A DNA stretch of 18,734 nucleotides from DAOTXK01 sp034435395 (GCA_034435395.1 DAOTXK010000009.1:1-18734), one strand, 5' to 3'. Positions 6,751 to 13,981 are shown, counted from the first letter of the stretch. Program-made: numbers and translations. The notes: generated by a model from the letters alone, not told the origin.

Positions 6751-8061
6751 TTACCGGCGGCGTAACCAGCTTAAGCCACCTTGTGGTTCTTGTTCGCGTT
6801 CTTCTTCGCTCACTTCCTCGCCAGTCAGGATGCGGCGCACATCTTCCGCGAGTTGCAGCAACTCCTTGATGGGGGAGCGGTTACGGTCCTTGGTGATGGC
6901 AATCACCGGGACGCCGCGATTGACGGCGTGAAGGACCACGCGCTCCTCCAGGGGAATTTCCGCCAGCGCCTTCAGCTTCAGGTTCTTCTCGATTAACTCG
7001 GTGGCGATGGTCACCCGGCCGCCGCGCCCCCGGTCGGGCATGGCGCGGTTGATGACCAGGGTGGTTTTGTCTGGCGGGTATTCGCTGTCATCGAACAACT
7101 TCAGGATAGCGCGGACGTTCCTGACCCCGGCCAGAGTGGGCGGGCAGACGAGCATGATCTTGTGGGCAATGTCGAACAGGCCGGCATTCAGCGCGTCAAT
7201 GCGGGAGCTGGTATCCACGATGATGTAGTCATAGGCGCTGGAGATCTTCTGGATGACCTCCTTGACGTCCTCCGCGTTGAGCGGGTTGGTCAGGCTGGCG
7301 GTGGCGGGTTCAGGAGCCAGCAGGACCCGCAGACCGCTATCATGCGTGACCAACACGTTCTCGACCAGTTCCATATCCAGGTCGTCGACACTTTCACACA
7401 GATCAGCCAGGGTGGTGGGCGCTTTCAGATTCAGGAACACGCCCACATCGCCGAACTGGATATCCGCGTCCACGAGGAGCACTTTCGTCCCCTCGCGCAT
7501 CAGACCGGCAGCGATATTGGTGGCGATGGTCGTACAGCCCGCCCCGCCTTTGGGGCTGTACACCACCAAAATCTGGCCGAGCCGCTGTTCAGCGGGCCTC
7601 CAACCAGGCGGCCCAGGGACAGGCTTCTCCCCACGCGTCGGGGTGACTGTCAGCGTGGGGAGCATGGCCTGCTTGCGCTCGTGCACCTTCCGGAGCGTGC
7701 TGTACAGATCATCGCCGGAGACCGGTTTGGTCAGAAAGTCCATGGCGCCGGCCAGCAGGGCCCGCCGCAGGTAGTCGGCCTCGCTCTGCACGGACATCAT
7801 CACGACGGCAGCCACGGGGACCGCCGTGGCGATCTGCTCGGTTGCCTGGATGCCGTCCATGTCCGGCATGTTGATGTCCATCAAGACGATGTTGGGCTGG
7901 GTCTCCCGGGCCATCTCCAGGGCTTCGCGTCCCGTTCCGGCCGTGCCCACCACGTCGATGTCGGGCTCGAACATCAACAGCTTTTTGATCTGTTCCCGTG
8001 TTTCTGGGATGTCATCCACGATGAGCACGCGGATTTTTGCTTCCGATTCGCTACCAGTCAT
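6751..8061 (-). CDS. cpaE: Tad pilus localisation ATPase CpaE/TadZ with N-terminal response-regulator receiver domain
   Basis: ATG at 8061 is preferred over the upstream in-frame GTG at 8085 because AGGGA lies 7 bases before it. The product has 436 residues. Residues ~10-128 are a receiver domain with all classical residues: D16/D17, phosphoacceptor D62 in LMDINMPDMDG, S90, and K112 before Pro. A Pro-rich linker (~134-160) leads to a ParA/MinD-type ATPase (~163-412) with KGGAGCTT (171-178) and LLVDADIQFGD (195-205). The first P-loop lysine is kept, but the Lys normally before TT is Cys176, as often happens in CpaE/TadZ. CpaE/TadZ marks the site of pilus assembly on the cytoplasmic membrane, usually at a pole. 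Many CpaE receivers have lost the phosphorylation Asp, so this intact one is notable and may respond to a kinase. The C-terminal ~25 residues are acidic and then basic (SWLRRR). It lies between cpaB (75-base gap) and cpaF (46). Confidence 0.92.
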   Translation of the reverse strand: MTGSESEAKIRVLIVDDIPETREQIKKLLMFEPDIDVVGTAGTGREALEMARETQPNIVLMDINMPDMDGIQATEQIATAVPVAAVVMMSVQSEADYLRRALLAGAMDFLTKPVSGDDLYSTLRKVHERKQAMLPTLTVTPTRGEKPVPGPPGWRPAEQRLGQILVVYSPKGGAGCTTIATNIAAGLMREGTKVLLVDADIQFGDVGVFLNLKAPTTLADLCESVDDLDMELVENVLVTHDSGLRVLLAPEPATASLTNPLNAEDVKEVIQKISSAYDYIIVDTSSRIDALNAGLFDIAHKIMLVCPPTLAGVRNVRAILKLFDDSEYPPDKTTLVINRAMPDRGRGGRVTIATELIEKNLKLKALAEIPLEERVVLHAVNRGVPVIAITKDRNRSPIKELLQLAEDVRRILTGEEVSEEEREQEPQGGLSWLRRR

Positions 8062-8136
8062 AGAAGATTCCCTGTTGGCGGCCACCGGGCGCGTCTTGCG
8101 GTCGCTGCTTCGCCCGTGGGCGCGTACTTCTGGCGG

Positions 8137-9261
8137 CTATTCGCGGAGTCTGATCTCCTGGAAAGCCATCGTCTGGCGAATGCTGCGCAGCGCCGGTTCC
8201 AGGGCGTAGGGCAGCCGGTCCGGAGCGCTGATGTTGAAGTTGCTCATGATATATTCCAACGTCACCGGCTGGGTCGGCACCTGCGAGAAGTCAGTTGCGG
8301 CGCGGAGCGCCAGGGTGATGGGAACACGCGATTCAATCGCCCAGACCAGCACCACGGCATCCTGGGGGGCCACGGCCAGGGTGATGATGTCAGGCACCGG
8401 AATGGGCGTGGGCGGGGCAACGGGCCGCTCGGCTTGCTGGTCTGTCTCGCGTTGGGGGTCTGGGGTGGGGGTGGGCGTTGGCTTGACCCCGATATAAGGC
8501 CCGACGATGGGAAAGTCGCCGACGTGGACCACCCAGGCGCTCTGGATGGTGCGCTGGGTGACCAGGCGCGGGCGCTGCGACTCAAACGGCCCCACGATGA
8601 CGGGCGAGCCGCCGAGCCCCACATCCAGCCGGCCCTCGATTCCCTGCTGAGGGACGACGTTGCCGGCCTCATCGATGCTGACCAGGGTGATCCGGTTGGG
8701 CAGCAGCGACTGGAAGTCTTCGTCCACGTCCACGAACAGCATGGACAGGATGATATCCACGTAGTCGCCTTCGCGGATGGCATAGGCCACCCCGGTCAGC
8801 CGGTCCATCGGCACCGATATGGCCACCAGGCCGGCGGGCATGACGGCGGCGGCGTCAGAGCCGACGTCGGAGATATCTTCCAGGCTTTCAACCAGCATGG
8901 TGGACAGAATGGGAGACTCGCGAGGGATGTCAATGCGCACGATTTTGCCATAGACATCGTCCAGGCTTTGCAGCGCGTTGAACGGGACGCTCTCGCCGGC
9001 GGGCCAGGGGCGCAATCCCACGGCCCCGCTGGCCTCCTCGGGATTCTCGGGGATACGGTACCCGCGCGGCAGCTCTTGCAGGGCCACGACAATCTCCACA
9101 AACGGGATCGGGGTAGCTGTCGGCACGGTGGGCACGACCTCGACGACCCTGCCACCGCCCCCTTCGACTCCGATGGGGAAGGCCCCAGACAGGATCGCCA
9201 CGGCGACCACCCCCAGGAGTATGATCAACCCAAGCAGTATAAGTAAGCGGCCACGTCGCAT
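8137..9261 (-). CDS. cpaB: Flp pilus assembly protein CpaB/RcpC
   Basis: This encodes 374 residues from ATG at 9261, with GGAGG 7 bases upstream. A single N-terminal membrane helix (~5-27, after MRRGR) anchors it, with the rest outside the membrane. A short Thr/Pro spacer (44-52) is followed by the SAF-like domain (~54-122) with ELPRGYRIPENP and FNALQSLDDVYGKIVRIDI. The RcpC/CpaB domain follows, with GLVAISVPMDRLTGVAYAIR and EGDYVDIILSM (144-174). A Pro/Thr-rich linker (260-290, PTPTPTPDP and PPTPIPVPD) precedes a final beta-rich block (VAPQDAVVLVWAIES). CpaB/RcpC works at the base of the Tad pilus. In diderms it associates with the secretin CpaC, while here no secretin gene is present, consistent with a single-membrane envelope. 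It is the first gene of the cluster, downstream of a plausible promoter at 9295-9322. The long linker and extra C-terminal region make it longer than many proteobacterial CpaB proteins. Confidence 0.9.
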   Translation of the reverse strand: MRRGRLLILLGLIILLGVVAVAILSGAFPIGVEGGGGRVVEVVPTVPTATPIPFVEIVVALQELPRGYRIPENPEEASGAVGLRPWPAGESVPFNALQSLDDVYGKIVRIDIPRESPILSTMLVESLEDISDVGSDAAAVMPAGLVAISVPMDRLTGVAYAIREGDYVDIILSMLFVDVDEDFQSLLPNRITLVSIDEAGNVVPQQGIEGRLDVGLGGSPVIVGPFESQRPRLVTQRTIQSAWVVHVGDFPIVGPYIGVKPTPTPTPDPQRETDQQAERPVAPPTPIPVPDIITLAVAPQDAVVLVWAIESRVPITLALRAATDFSQVPTQPVTLEYIMSNFNISAPDRLPYALEPALRSIRQTMAFQEIRLRE

Positions 9262-9294
9262 ATAAATCCTCCGCTCCAGTAGGTTACTGAACTT

Positions 9295-9322
9295 AGTGTA
9301 GTCGTCCGGGTCAAAAAGTCAA
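9295..9322 (-). promoter_or_regulatory. Predicted sigma70-type promoter of the tad (cpaB-first) operon
   Basis: On the minus strand TTGACT (9317-9322) and TACACT (9295-9300) are separated by 16 bases, placing a start site near 9288 and a leader of roughly 27 bases before cpaB with its GGAGG site. The match is 5/6 for the -35 and 4/6 for the -10. It lies just beyond a hairpin that could end the upstream kinase transcript. Confidence 0.5.
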
Positions 9323-9330
9323 ACAGGTCC

Positions 9331-9365
9331 ATGGTCCTAGGGCGTCCCAGCGCCATCTCGACCAT
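9331..9365 (-). terminator. Hairpin downstream of the histidine kinase gene (possible terminator)
   Basis: The outer arms ATGGTC (9331-9336) and GACCAT (9360-9365) enclose an inner 4-bp stem, GGCG (9341-9344) with CGCC (9351-9354). On the minus strand it is followed by GGACCTGTTTGACTTTTTG, so U-richness starts several bases late. It may end the response regulator/kinase transcript just before the tad promoter. It is an imperfect terminator. Confidence 0.35.
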
Positions 9366-9420
9366 ACCTTATAACGAACTTGTAACCAGATTATAACCCG
9401 GACTGCTGTTATCTGCCCGT

Positions 9421-10533
9421 TCAGACCAGCCGGGGTGGGTTGCCAGCCGGGATGCGCACCGTGATCCTGGCTCCCTGCCCTTCCTGGCTTTGGATATCCA
9501 GCGAGCCGCCTATTAGTTCGACCCGTTCGCGCAGGGTCTTGAGGCCCAGCGCCTTGTTCTCCACATGAGTGCCATCTTCCTGCTCGGCCTGTTCGCTGAA
9601 GATCAGTTCCGGGTTAAAGCCTACCCCGTTATCCTCCACGGTCGACGAGATGACATCCATGCCCATGTCGAGCGAGATCTTGATCTGGGTAGCCTTGCTG
9701 TGTTCGCGAGCATTATTGAGCAGTTCCTGGATGCTCCGGAACATGATGACCTCGCGGTGGGGTTCCAGACGCCGTTCATCATTGAGGATGTGCAGGCTGG
9801 TGGTGATCCCGGTTTTTTCCTCAAAGTTTTCCACAAAGCGGCGGATGGTGGGGATCAGACCCAGGTCGTCGAGCATCATCGGCCGCAGATCGAAGATAAA
9901 ATCCCGCACCTTCTGAAACGTGCCACTGGCGACGTTCTTCAGGTTGTTGAGTTCTTCCGCCGCGCGGTCAGGATTCCGATCAAAAAGGCGCTGGCAGATT
10001 TCCGCTTGCAGGATGAAGTTGGTCAGCGATTGCGCGGGGCCGTCGTGCATCTGGCGTGCCAGACGCTGTCGTTCGTTCTCCTGGGCTTCGATGATGCGGA
10101 TGATCGTAGCGCCAGCGGGGGTAAGCTCAGCGGCGGACGTGCCTGACTCCCCTTGAAAAGCGGCGGGCGAGATCCCCTCGATTTGAGCCAGGGTTTGCGA
10201 GAGAACTGCTGCCATGTGCTGGAATTGCTGCTGGTCGCCCTGAAGTTTCTCCAGGTTCCCGCGCATGGTCAACAGCCGATTGCGCGTATCCATGGCCTCG
10301 CTGTAGGCGACCCGGATGTCCTGGCGGGGGACGCTGTCGAAGTTCGACTCGATCTGGTGAAGGCGGTTGGTCACCATGGCATTTTTCTGTTGCAGGCGTT
10401 CGACCTCGTTATGCGTCTGCTCGACCAGAGCCTGCAACTCGGTCAGCTGTTTGGTGACGTTTTCGTATTCCTGGTGCAAAAAATCCAGCAGGGCTTCCCG
10501 TGGATTGGAGGGGGTTTGTGGTTTGTCGGTCAT
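9421..10533 (-). CDS. Soluble NarL-family sensor histidine kinase (DegS-like)
   Basis: This encodes 370 residues from ATG at 10533. The upstream ribosome site is weak. The N-terminal ~120 residues are Gln/Glu-rich and heptad-like (a likely coiled coil, ~15-115), with no membrane helix, so the kinase is cytosolic and senses through a coiled coil as DegS does. The HisKA_3 dimerisation/phosphoacceptor helix carries ENERQRLARQMHDGPAQSL, with H163 as the predicted phosphorylation site. The HATPase domain has the N box ELLNNAREH (270-278), G1 DNGVGF (301-306) and G2 ALGLKTLRERVELIGGSL (328-345). FIFDLRPMMLDDLGLIPTI (212-230) is the usual linker signature of this family. It lies 45 bases downstream of a NarL/DegU-type regulator, so the pair is very likely cognate. 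The signal is unknown. Because the tad operon starts just downstream, control of pilus genes is a reasonable guess, but not shown. Confidence 0.9.
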   Translation of the reverse strand: MTDKPQTPSNPREALLDFLHQEYENVTKQLTELQALVEQTHNEVERLQQKNAMVTNRLHQIESNFDSVPRQDIRVAYSEAMDTRNRLLTMRGNLEKLQGDQQQFQHMAAVLSQTLAQIEGISPAAFQGESGTSAAELTPAGATIIRIIEAQENERQRLARQMHDGPAQSLTNFILQAEICQRLFDRNPDRAAEELNNLKNVASGTFQKVRDFIFDLRPMMLDDLGLIPTIRRFVENFEEKTGITTSLHILNDERRLEPHREVIMFRSIQELLNNAREHSKATQIKISLDMGMDVISSTVEDNGVGFNPELIFSEQAEQEDGTHVENKALGLKTLRERVELIGGSLDIQSQEGQGARITVRIPAGNPPRLV

Positions 10534-10578
10534 TGTCCATGTTCCGTTTTATGCTCTCGCGACAGGCGACGATCGTCG

Positions 10579-11313
10579 TCAGCTGTCATCGGCTGCGGAC
10601 AGGGTATTTTGCATACGAACCCAGCCCCGCCGCAGCGCGTATACGGCGGCCTGGGTCCGATCTTCGACATCCAGTTTTTTGAGAATAGAAGTCATGTGAT
10701 TCTTGACCGTCTGGTGGCTGATGCCCAGCTCCAGGGCGATCTGTTTGTTGCTCATGCCTCGGGTGACGAACTGCAAAATCTCCATCTCGCGGGGGCTGAG
10801 GGGCACAAAGTGTTCGCCCGGATCGACCATGTAGGGGCCGGTGGCCGCTTCGACGCCCGCGTCCAGCCAGGCGCGCAATCCTGCTTCGTCAAAGACCTGG
10901 TCGCCGACGATGTAATAACCCTGCACGACCCGGCGGACCACATCGACCAGGGTTGACGGCTCCACATCCTTGGGATAGTAGGCTGAGGCGCCGGCGCGCA
11001 TGGCATGCAGAACTTGCTCCTGGTCGTGGTAGGCGGTCAGGGTGACCACGGCGATGCCGGTGCGGTCGGCTTTCAGCTGGCGGGTGACCTGCAGGCCGTT
11101 CAGTGACGGCAGGTTGATATCCAGTATGACGACATCTGGTTGCAGCTCGCGGGCGAGATATAACGCCTTTTCGCCGTCATCTTCTTCGCCGATAACTTCC
11201 ATGTCGTCTTGGAGGGCGAAGATTTTGGTCAGTCCCTCGCGAAAGAACGGGTGATCGTCGACGATCAACACCGTAATCTTATCCAGGGCACCTGCCTGAT
11301 TCTGCTCTGCCAT
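10579..11313 (-). CDS. NarL/FixJ (DegU-like) response regulator
   Basis: This encodes 244 residues from ATG at 11313, preceded by AGAGGAA. The receiver domain (~13-135) has D19/D20, phosphoacceptor D65 in VVILDINLPSLNGL, T93 and K115, all canonical. Residues ~136-168 form a longer-than-usual linker with FDEAGLRAWLDAGVEAATGP. The LuxR-type HTH domain (~170-235) reads LSPREMEILQFVTRGMSNKQ and ISHQTVKNHMTSILKKLDV, with the DNA-recognition helix around 198-211. It should bind DNA as a dimer when phosphorylated by the kinase encoded directly downstream (45-base gap). Targets are not known from the sequence. The neighbouring cpaB promoter region is one candidate. No good promoter could be found in the 266 bases between it and the fabH terminator. 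Confidence 0.92.
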   Translation of the reverse strand: MAEQNQAGALDKITVLIVDDHPFFREGLTKIFALQDDMEVIGEEDDGEKALYLARELQPDVVILDINLPSLNGLQVTRQLKADRTGIAVVTLTAYHDQEQVLHAMRAGASAYYPKDVEPSTLVDVVRRVVQGYYIVGDQVFDEAGLRAWLDAGVEAATGPYMVDPGEHFVPLSPREMEILQFVTRGMSNKQIALELGISHQTVKNHMTSILKKLDVEDRTQAAVYALRRGWVRMQNTLSAADDS

Positions 11314-11579
11314 TAGGTTCCTCTAGTTTGGAGGCCAACCGCTCGACGAAGGCATCCCCTCATCCGCGACGGCGTTGGTATGACGCAGTATGCCATAAAG
11401 GATTTCCAGAAGGGGTCGTCGGCTTTAGGCTGTAACAAGCATCCTGGCCGGATAATTCACACTCTATAGTCAATGATACAACACCTTTGACCCCCCATAC
11501 AAACATGCCACAACAGAGTCCAGCGCTTTAGGGCTATAAGATGGCGAACTCGCCTGGCAGCAGCCAATCATGAAGTAGC
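11314..11579. other. Gene-free leader region upstream of the response regulator
   Basis: This is part of the only gene-free stretch longer than 300 bases (11314-11632). It is more AT-rich than its surroundings around 11450-11550 and contains scattered TATA-like and TTGAC-like strings (minus-strand TTGACTATAG near 11466-11475 and plus-strand TTTGACC near 11487). None is spaced as a convincing promoter pair. No open reading frame with a ribosome site, RNA gene or repeat was recognised. It presumably holds the promoter and leader of the response regulator gene. Confidence 0.4.
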
Positions 11580-11612
11580 AAAAAGCCTCATTCTGACTCG
11601 GGCGAATGAGGC
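11580..11612 (-). terminator. Intrinsic terminator of fabH
   Basis: On the minus strand GCCTCATTC and GAATGAGGC form a perfect 9-bp stem (11604-11612 with 11585-11593) around a 10-base loop. It is immediately followed by TTTTT (11584-11580). It begins 20 bases after the fabH stop. This is the clearest rho-independent terminator in the window. Confidence 0.92.
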
Positions 11613-11632
11613 AAGTGGGCTGGGATTGGCGT

Positions 11633-12781
11633 TTACTGGTGCCTGCTGCCCCGCCGGCGGATGCGCATAAATGTGTACAAGGGAAGTGCGATGGCCTGGG
11701 CGGTATCCAGGAGGGCTTCCTGGGCACGTTTCGCCATATACCGGGCGCGGCCAATCGAAAACAGGCGGTGGGCCGGGCTGATCTCCCCCACCCCTATCTG
11801 GAGGACCGCAGAAGCCCAGGTCAGGCCGGCCCCAAAGGCCGCGATGGCGATCGTGTCGCCAGATTTGACCCGACCCTCTTCGATGGCTTCCACCAGCGCC
11901 AGGGGGACCGAAGCAGCCGAAGTATTGCCGTACTTGTGGAGGTTGATGAAAAACTTGTCCAGCGGCTGGTGCATCTGGCGGGCGAAAAACTCGATGAGGC
12001 GCGCGTTGGCCTGGTGGGGGATGAACAGGTCGATGTCGTCGGGCGTCAGGCCGGCCTGGTAGATAACGCGCTTGAGCGATCGGGCCACCGTGCGGGTGGC
12101 GAAGCGCAGCAGCGCCTGCCCGTTCATCCTGATGTACCCTTCGCGGTTGGCGGCAATGCTTTCCGCGTGGGTGGCAATAGGTTTGATCGTGCCGCCCCCC
12201 GGAACATACAGATACTGCGCGCCGGAGCCGTCAGACCCCAGGTCAAACGTCAGCACGCCGGACGGTTCCTCGCTCGGTTGCAGGACAACCGCGGCTGCCG
12301 CGTCGCCAAACAGAACGCAGGTCCGGCGGTCCTCCCAGTCCACGGCGAAGGAGATGATCTCCACGCCGACCACAAGCACGTTGTCATACATGCCAGTCTG
12401 GATGAACTGGGTGGCTGTCACCAGGGCGTAAACCCAACCTGAGCAACCATTGACCAGCGTGAAGGCCCCGCAGGTCGCCCCCAGTCTGTCCTGGACAACA
12501 TTGGCGACGCCGGGCAGGATGTAGTCTGGGGAGTTATTGGCGACGATAATCAGGTCGAGGTCCTGAGGGGTGATTCCGGCTTTCTCCAGGGCAGGGCGGC
12601 TGGCGTTAACCGCCATTGAGGAAGCCGTTTCATGGCTGCTGCGGATATGCCGCCGTTTGATCCCGGTGTGGGCCGTGATCCATTCGTCGCTGGTGTCCAC
12701 CATTCGGGCCAGGTCGTCGTTGGTCAGGACCTTCTCCGGGACATACTTGCCCCAACCGGTGATGCGCGCATAACGGCTCAT
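11633..12781 (-). CDS. fabH: Beta-ketoacyl-ACP synthase III (FabH-type), with extended C-terminus
   Basis: This encodes 382 residues from ATG at 12781, with AGGAG 7 bases upstream. FabH condenses acyl-CoA with malonyl-ACP in the cytosol to start fatty acid synthesis. The catalytic triad is visible: C113 in VNGCSGWVYAL, H256 in FIPHQAN, N286 in YGNTSAAS. The other family landmarks are SDEWITAHTGIKRRH (31-45), VLFGDAAAAVVL (156-167) and FGAGLTWASAVLQ (316-328). The enzyme core normally ends near here (~330 residues). This protein continues for about 50 residues (333-382) as a basic, partly amphipathic tail ending RIRRRGSRHQ, which could touch membrane phospholipid or a partner. No other fab gene is adjacent. 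It lies 72 bases downstream of the putative anti-sigma gene, suggesting co-transcription with the ECF sigma gene, and it ends in a strong terminator. A FabH-like synthase acting in another acyl pathway cannot be excluded. Confidence 0.9.
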   Translation of the reverse strand: MSRYARITGWGKYVPEKVLTNDDLARMVDTSDEWITAHTGIKRRHIRSSHETASSMAVNASRPALEKAGITPQDLDLIIVANNSPDYILPGVANVVQDRLGATCGAFTLVNGCSGWVYALVTATQFIQTGMYDNVLVVGVEIISFAVDWEDRRTCVLFGDAAAAVVLQPSEEPSGVLTFDLGSDGSGAQYLYVPGGGTIKPIATHAESIAANREGYIRMNGQALLRFATRTVARSLKRVIYQAGLTPDDIDLFIPHQANARLIEFFARQMHQPLDKFFINLHKYGNTSAASVPLALVEAIEEGRVKSGDTIAIAAFGAGLTWASAVLQIGVGEISPAHRLFSIGRARYMAKRAQEALLDTAQAIALPLYTFMRIRRRGSRHQ

Positions 12782-12853
12782 CAGTCACTCCTGCGGAGGA
12801 ATGGCTTACCAGGGACTTGATAACCAGGAGAGGCCAGGGGATGCGTCGGGAGC

Positions 12854-13258
12854 CTAAGCAACTGCCTCTCGTGGCGTTTCCTCTCGGTGACGCAAGCCAA
12901 GCAAGTAGGACAGCGATCGCGCGGTGATCAGCAGCATGCCCGCCGTTAAGGTGATGCCCCCGATGCCCGCCGCGATCTTCACCCGATTCGGCATGGTCTG
13001 GACCCGGTCCCACCAGAATCGGGGGGCGGATTTGCTGCCCACCAGTTCGGCGAGCAGGCTGTTTGTGAAGTCCAAGGAGGGGGAAACCTCGACCAGTGTG
13101 CCGCGCAGTTGATCAGCCAGATCGACCAGATCACCGATCTGCTGATAGGACACGTTGTACTGTTTCAGCAGTGTCTCTAACGGCGCTACGCCGTCCACAT
13201 AGTCGGCCAGCAGGCTGGAGATGCGCAGATCGTCATAGGCATTGGCCAGAGAAGGCAT
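12854..13258 (-). CDS. Small membrane protein, probable anti-sigma factor partner of the ECF sigma gene
   Basis: ATG at 13258 is chosen because AAGGTGG lies 5 bases upstream and overlaps the sigma stop region. An in-frame ATG at 13333 would overlap the sigma gene by 59 bases and has poor support. The resulting 134-residue protein has an N-terminal soluble part with the layout LLADYVDGVAPLETLLKQY (17-35) ... LVDLADQL (44-51) ... SPSLDFTNSLLAELVG (59-74). I recognise this layout in membrane-bound proteins encoded beside ECF sigma factors in Chloroflexota. A single membrane helix follows at ~93-112, then a short charged tail. No zinc-binding HxxxCxxC (ZAS) motif is present. The inferred role is to hold the ECF sigma at the membrane until a signal arrives. 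The function is inferred from position and layout, not from a known domain. It is translationally close-coupled to sigma (16-base gap). Confidence 0.6.
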   Translation of the reverse strand: MPSLANAYDDLRISSLLADYVDGVAPLETLLKQYNVSYQQIGDLVDLADQLRGTLVEVSPSLDFTNSLLAELVGSKSAPRFWWDRVQTMPNRVKIAAGIGGITLTAGMLLITARSLSYLLGLRHREETPREAVA

Positions 13259-13274
13259 GTTTTCCACCTTGGTG

Positions 13275-13913
13275 CTATCGCCTGAAGCGACGGCGACGCG
13301 GGCTTTTCGGTCGCTCGTCCAGATGTTGGTCATCCGGCGAAGCCCCCGCACCGCGTGAGAGTTCTTCGCGGAGGGCCAGCAGCGTACGATGGTATAAAGA
13401 CTTCACGGCACCTTCCGTGCGGCTCATGATCGCGCCGATTTCGGCGTTGGACAGACGCTCGACGTACTTCAAAATAAGAAGCTGTTGCCGGTCTTCCGGC
13501 AACCGACGGATGGCTGCCAGCAGGCTGTCCTGTTCCTCGGTCTCCTCCACCAGATATTCGGGCGCTTCGCCGCTGGGGCCGTTGCCGATATACTCTTCTA
13601 ACGAGATAATCTGGCGACGGCCGCGATCCCGGTGCCAGTTGGCCACCAGATTGTGCGCGATACGGTACAGCCAGGCGGAGAAAGGAATGCCGCGATCGGT
13701 GTAGGAGTCGATGTGGGCCAGCGCCCGATAAAACACACGGGCGGTTAAATCCTCGGCGTCGTGATGGTTATTGGTGCGGTAGTAGACGTAGCTGTAGATT
13801 TTTTTGATGTACCGCTGATATAACTCGCCGAACGCCTCGCCGTCCTCTCGTGCCCAGCTTACCAGTTGCGCATCATCCGCCTGCCTGTAGTCTCTGGTGG
13901 AGGGTGTTGTCAT
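13275..13913 (-). CDS. ECF-family RNA polymerase sigma factor
   Basis: ATG at 13913 (212 residues) is preferred to the in-frame GTG at 13925 because AAGGTG lies 9 bases before it. Region 2 (~29-95) shows AFGELYQRYIKKIYSYVYYR, NHHDAEDLTARVFYRAL and PFSAWLYRIAHNLVANWHRD, the core-binding and -10 recognition helices. A linker with acidic residues (~105-128) leads to region 4 (~130-185), with LLAAIRRLPEDRQQLLILKY and LSNAEIGAIMSRTEGAVKSL as the -35 helix-turn-helix. A basic tail (RPKSPRRRRFRR) ends the protein. ECF sigmas redirect RNA polymerase to stress or envelope genes and are usually held by an anti-sigma encoded alongside, and the small membrane protein immediately downstream fits that role. 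The divergent secreted-protein gene has a GGAACC-N17-CGTT motif upstream that resembles an ECF promoter. Signal unknown. Confidence 0.93.
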   Translation of the reverse strand: MTTPSTRDYRQADDAQLVSWAREDGEAFGELYQRYIKKIYSYVYYRTNNHHDAEDLTARVFYRALAHIDSYTDRGIPFSAWLYRIAHNLVANWHRDRGRRQIISLEEYIGNGPSGEAPEYLVEETEEQDSLLAAIRRLPEDRQQLLILKYVERLSNAEIGAIMSRTEGAVKSLYHRTLLALREELSRGAGASPDDQHLDERPKSPRRRRFRR

Positions 13914-13954
13914 GGTTACAAACACCTTACGAGCGTAAAGGTTGCGGTCGGCCA

Positions 13955-13981
13955 GGAACCTTCAGAGCGGGATTGGCCGTT
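13955..13981 (+). promoter_or_regulatory. ECF-sigma-type promoter motif upstream of the secreted-protein gene
   Basis: GGAACC (13955-13960) and CGTT (13978-13981) are separated by 17 bases. This resembles the GGAAC/CGT(C/T) bipartite promoters of many ECF sigma factors. It points toward the plus-strand gene at 14097 and lies beside the sigma gene. It is short and could be chance. Confidence 0.3.

Noticed and set aside
8405..8482. Low-complexity GGCGTGGG/GGGGTGGGGGTGGG tract
   Set aside because: It encodes the Pro/Thr-rich linker of CpaB on the minus strand. The simple repeats follow from the PTPTPTP codons and are not a separate element.
7162..9246. Very long plus-strand open frame (694 codons) across cpaE and cpaB
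   Set aside because: It is antisense to two well-recognised genes. Its translation is His/Gly/Asp-rich without any domain, as expected from the reverse strand of GC-rich genes.
10153..10956. 267-codon plus-strand frame across the kinase and regulator genes
   Set aside because: It is antisense to two clear two-component genes and spans their junction. No domain is seen.
11470..11754. 94-codon minus-strand frame overlapping the fabH terminator and 3' end
   Set aside because: It would run through the intrinsic terminator and overlap fabH, and it has no ribosome site or family resemblance.
13259..13351. Longer anti-sigma candidate starting at 13333 or 13351
   Set aside because: It would overlap the sigma gene by 59 or more bases. 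The internal ATG at 13258 has a strong AAGGTGG site directly after the sigma stop.
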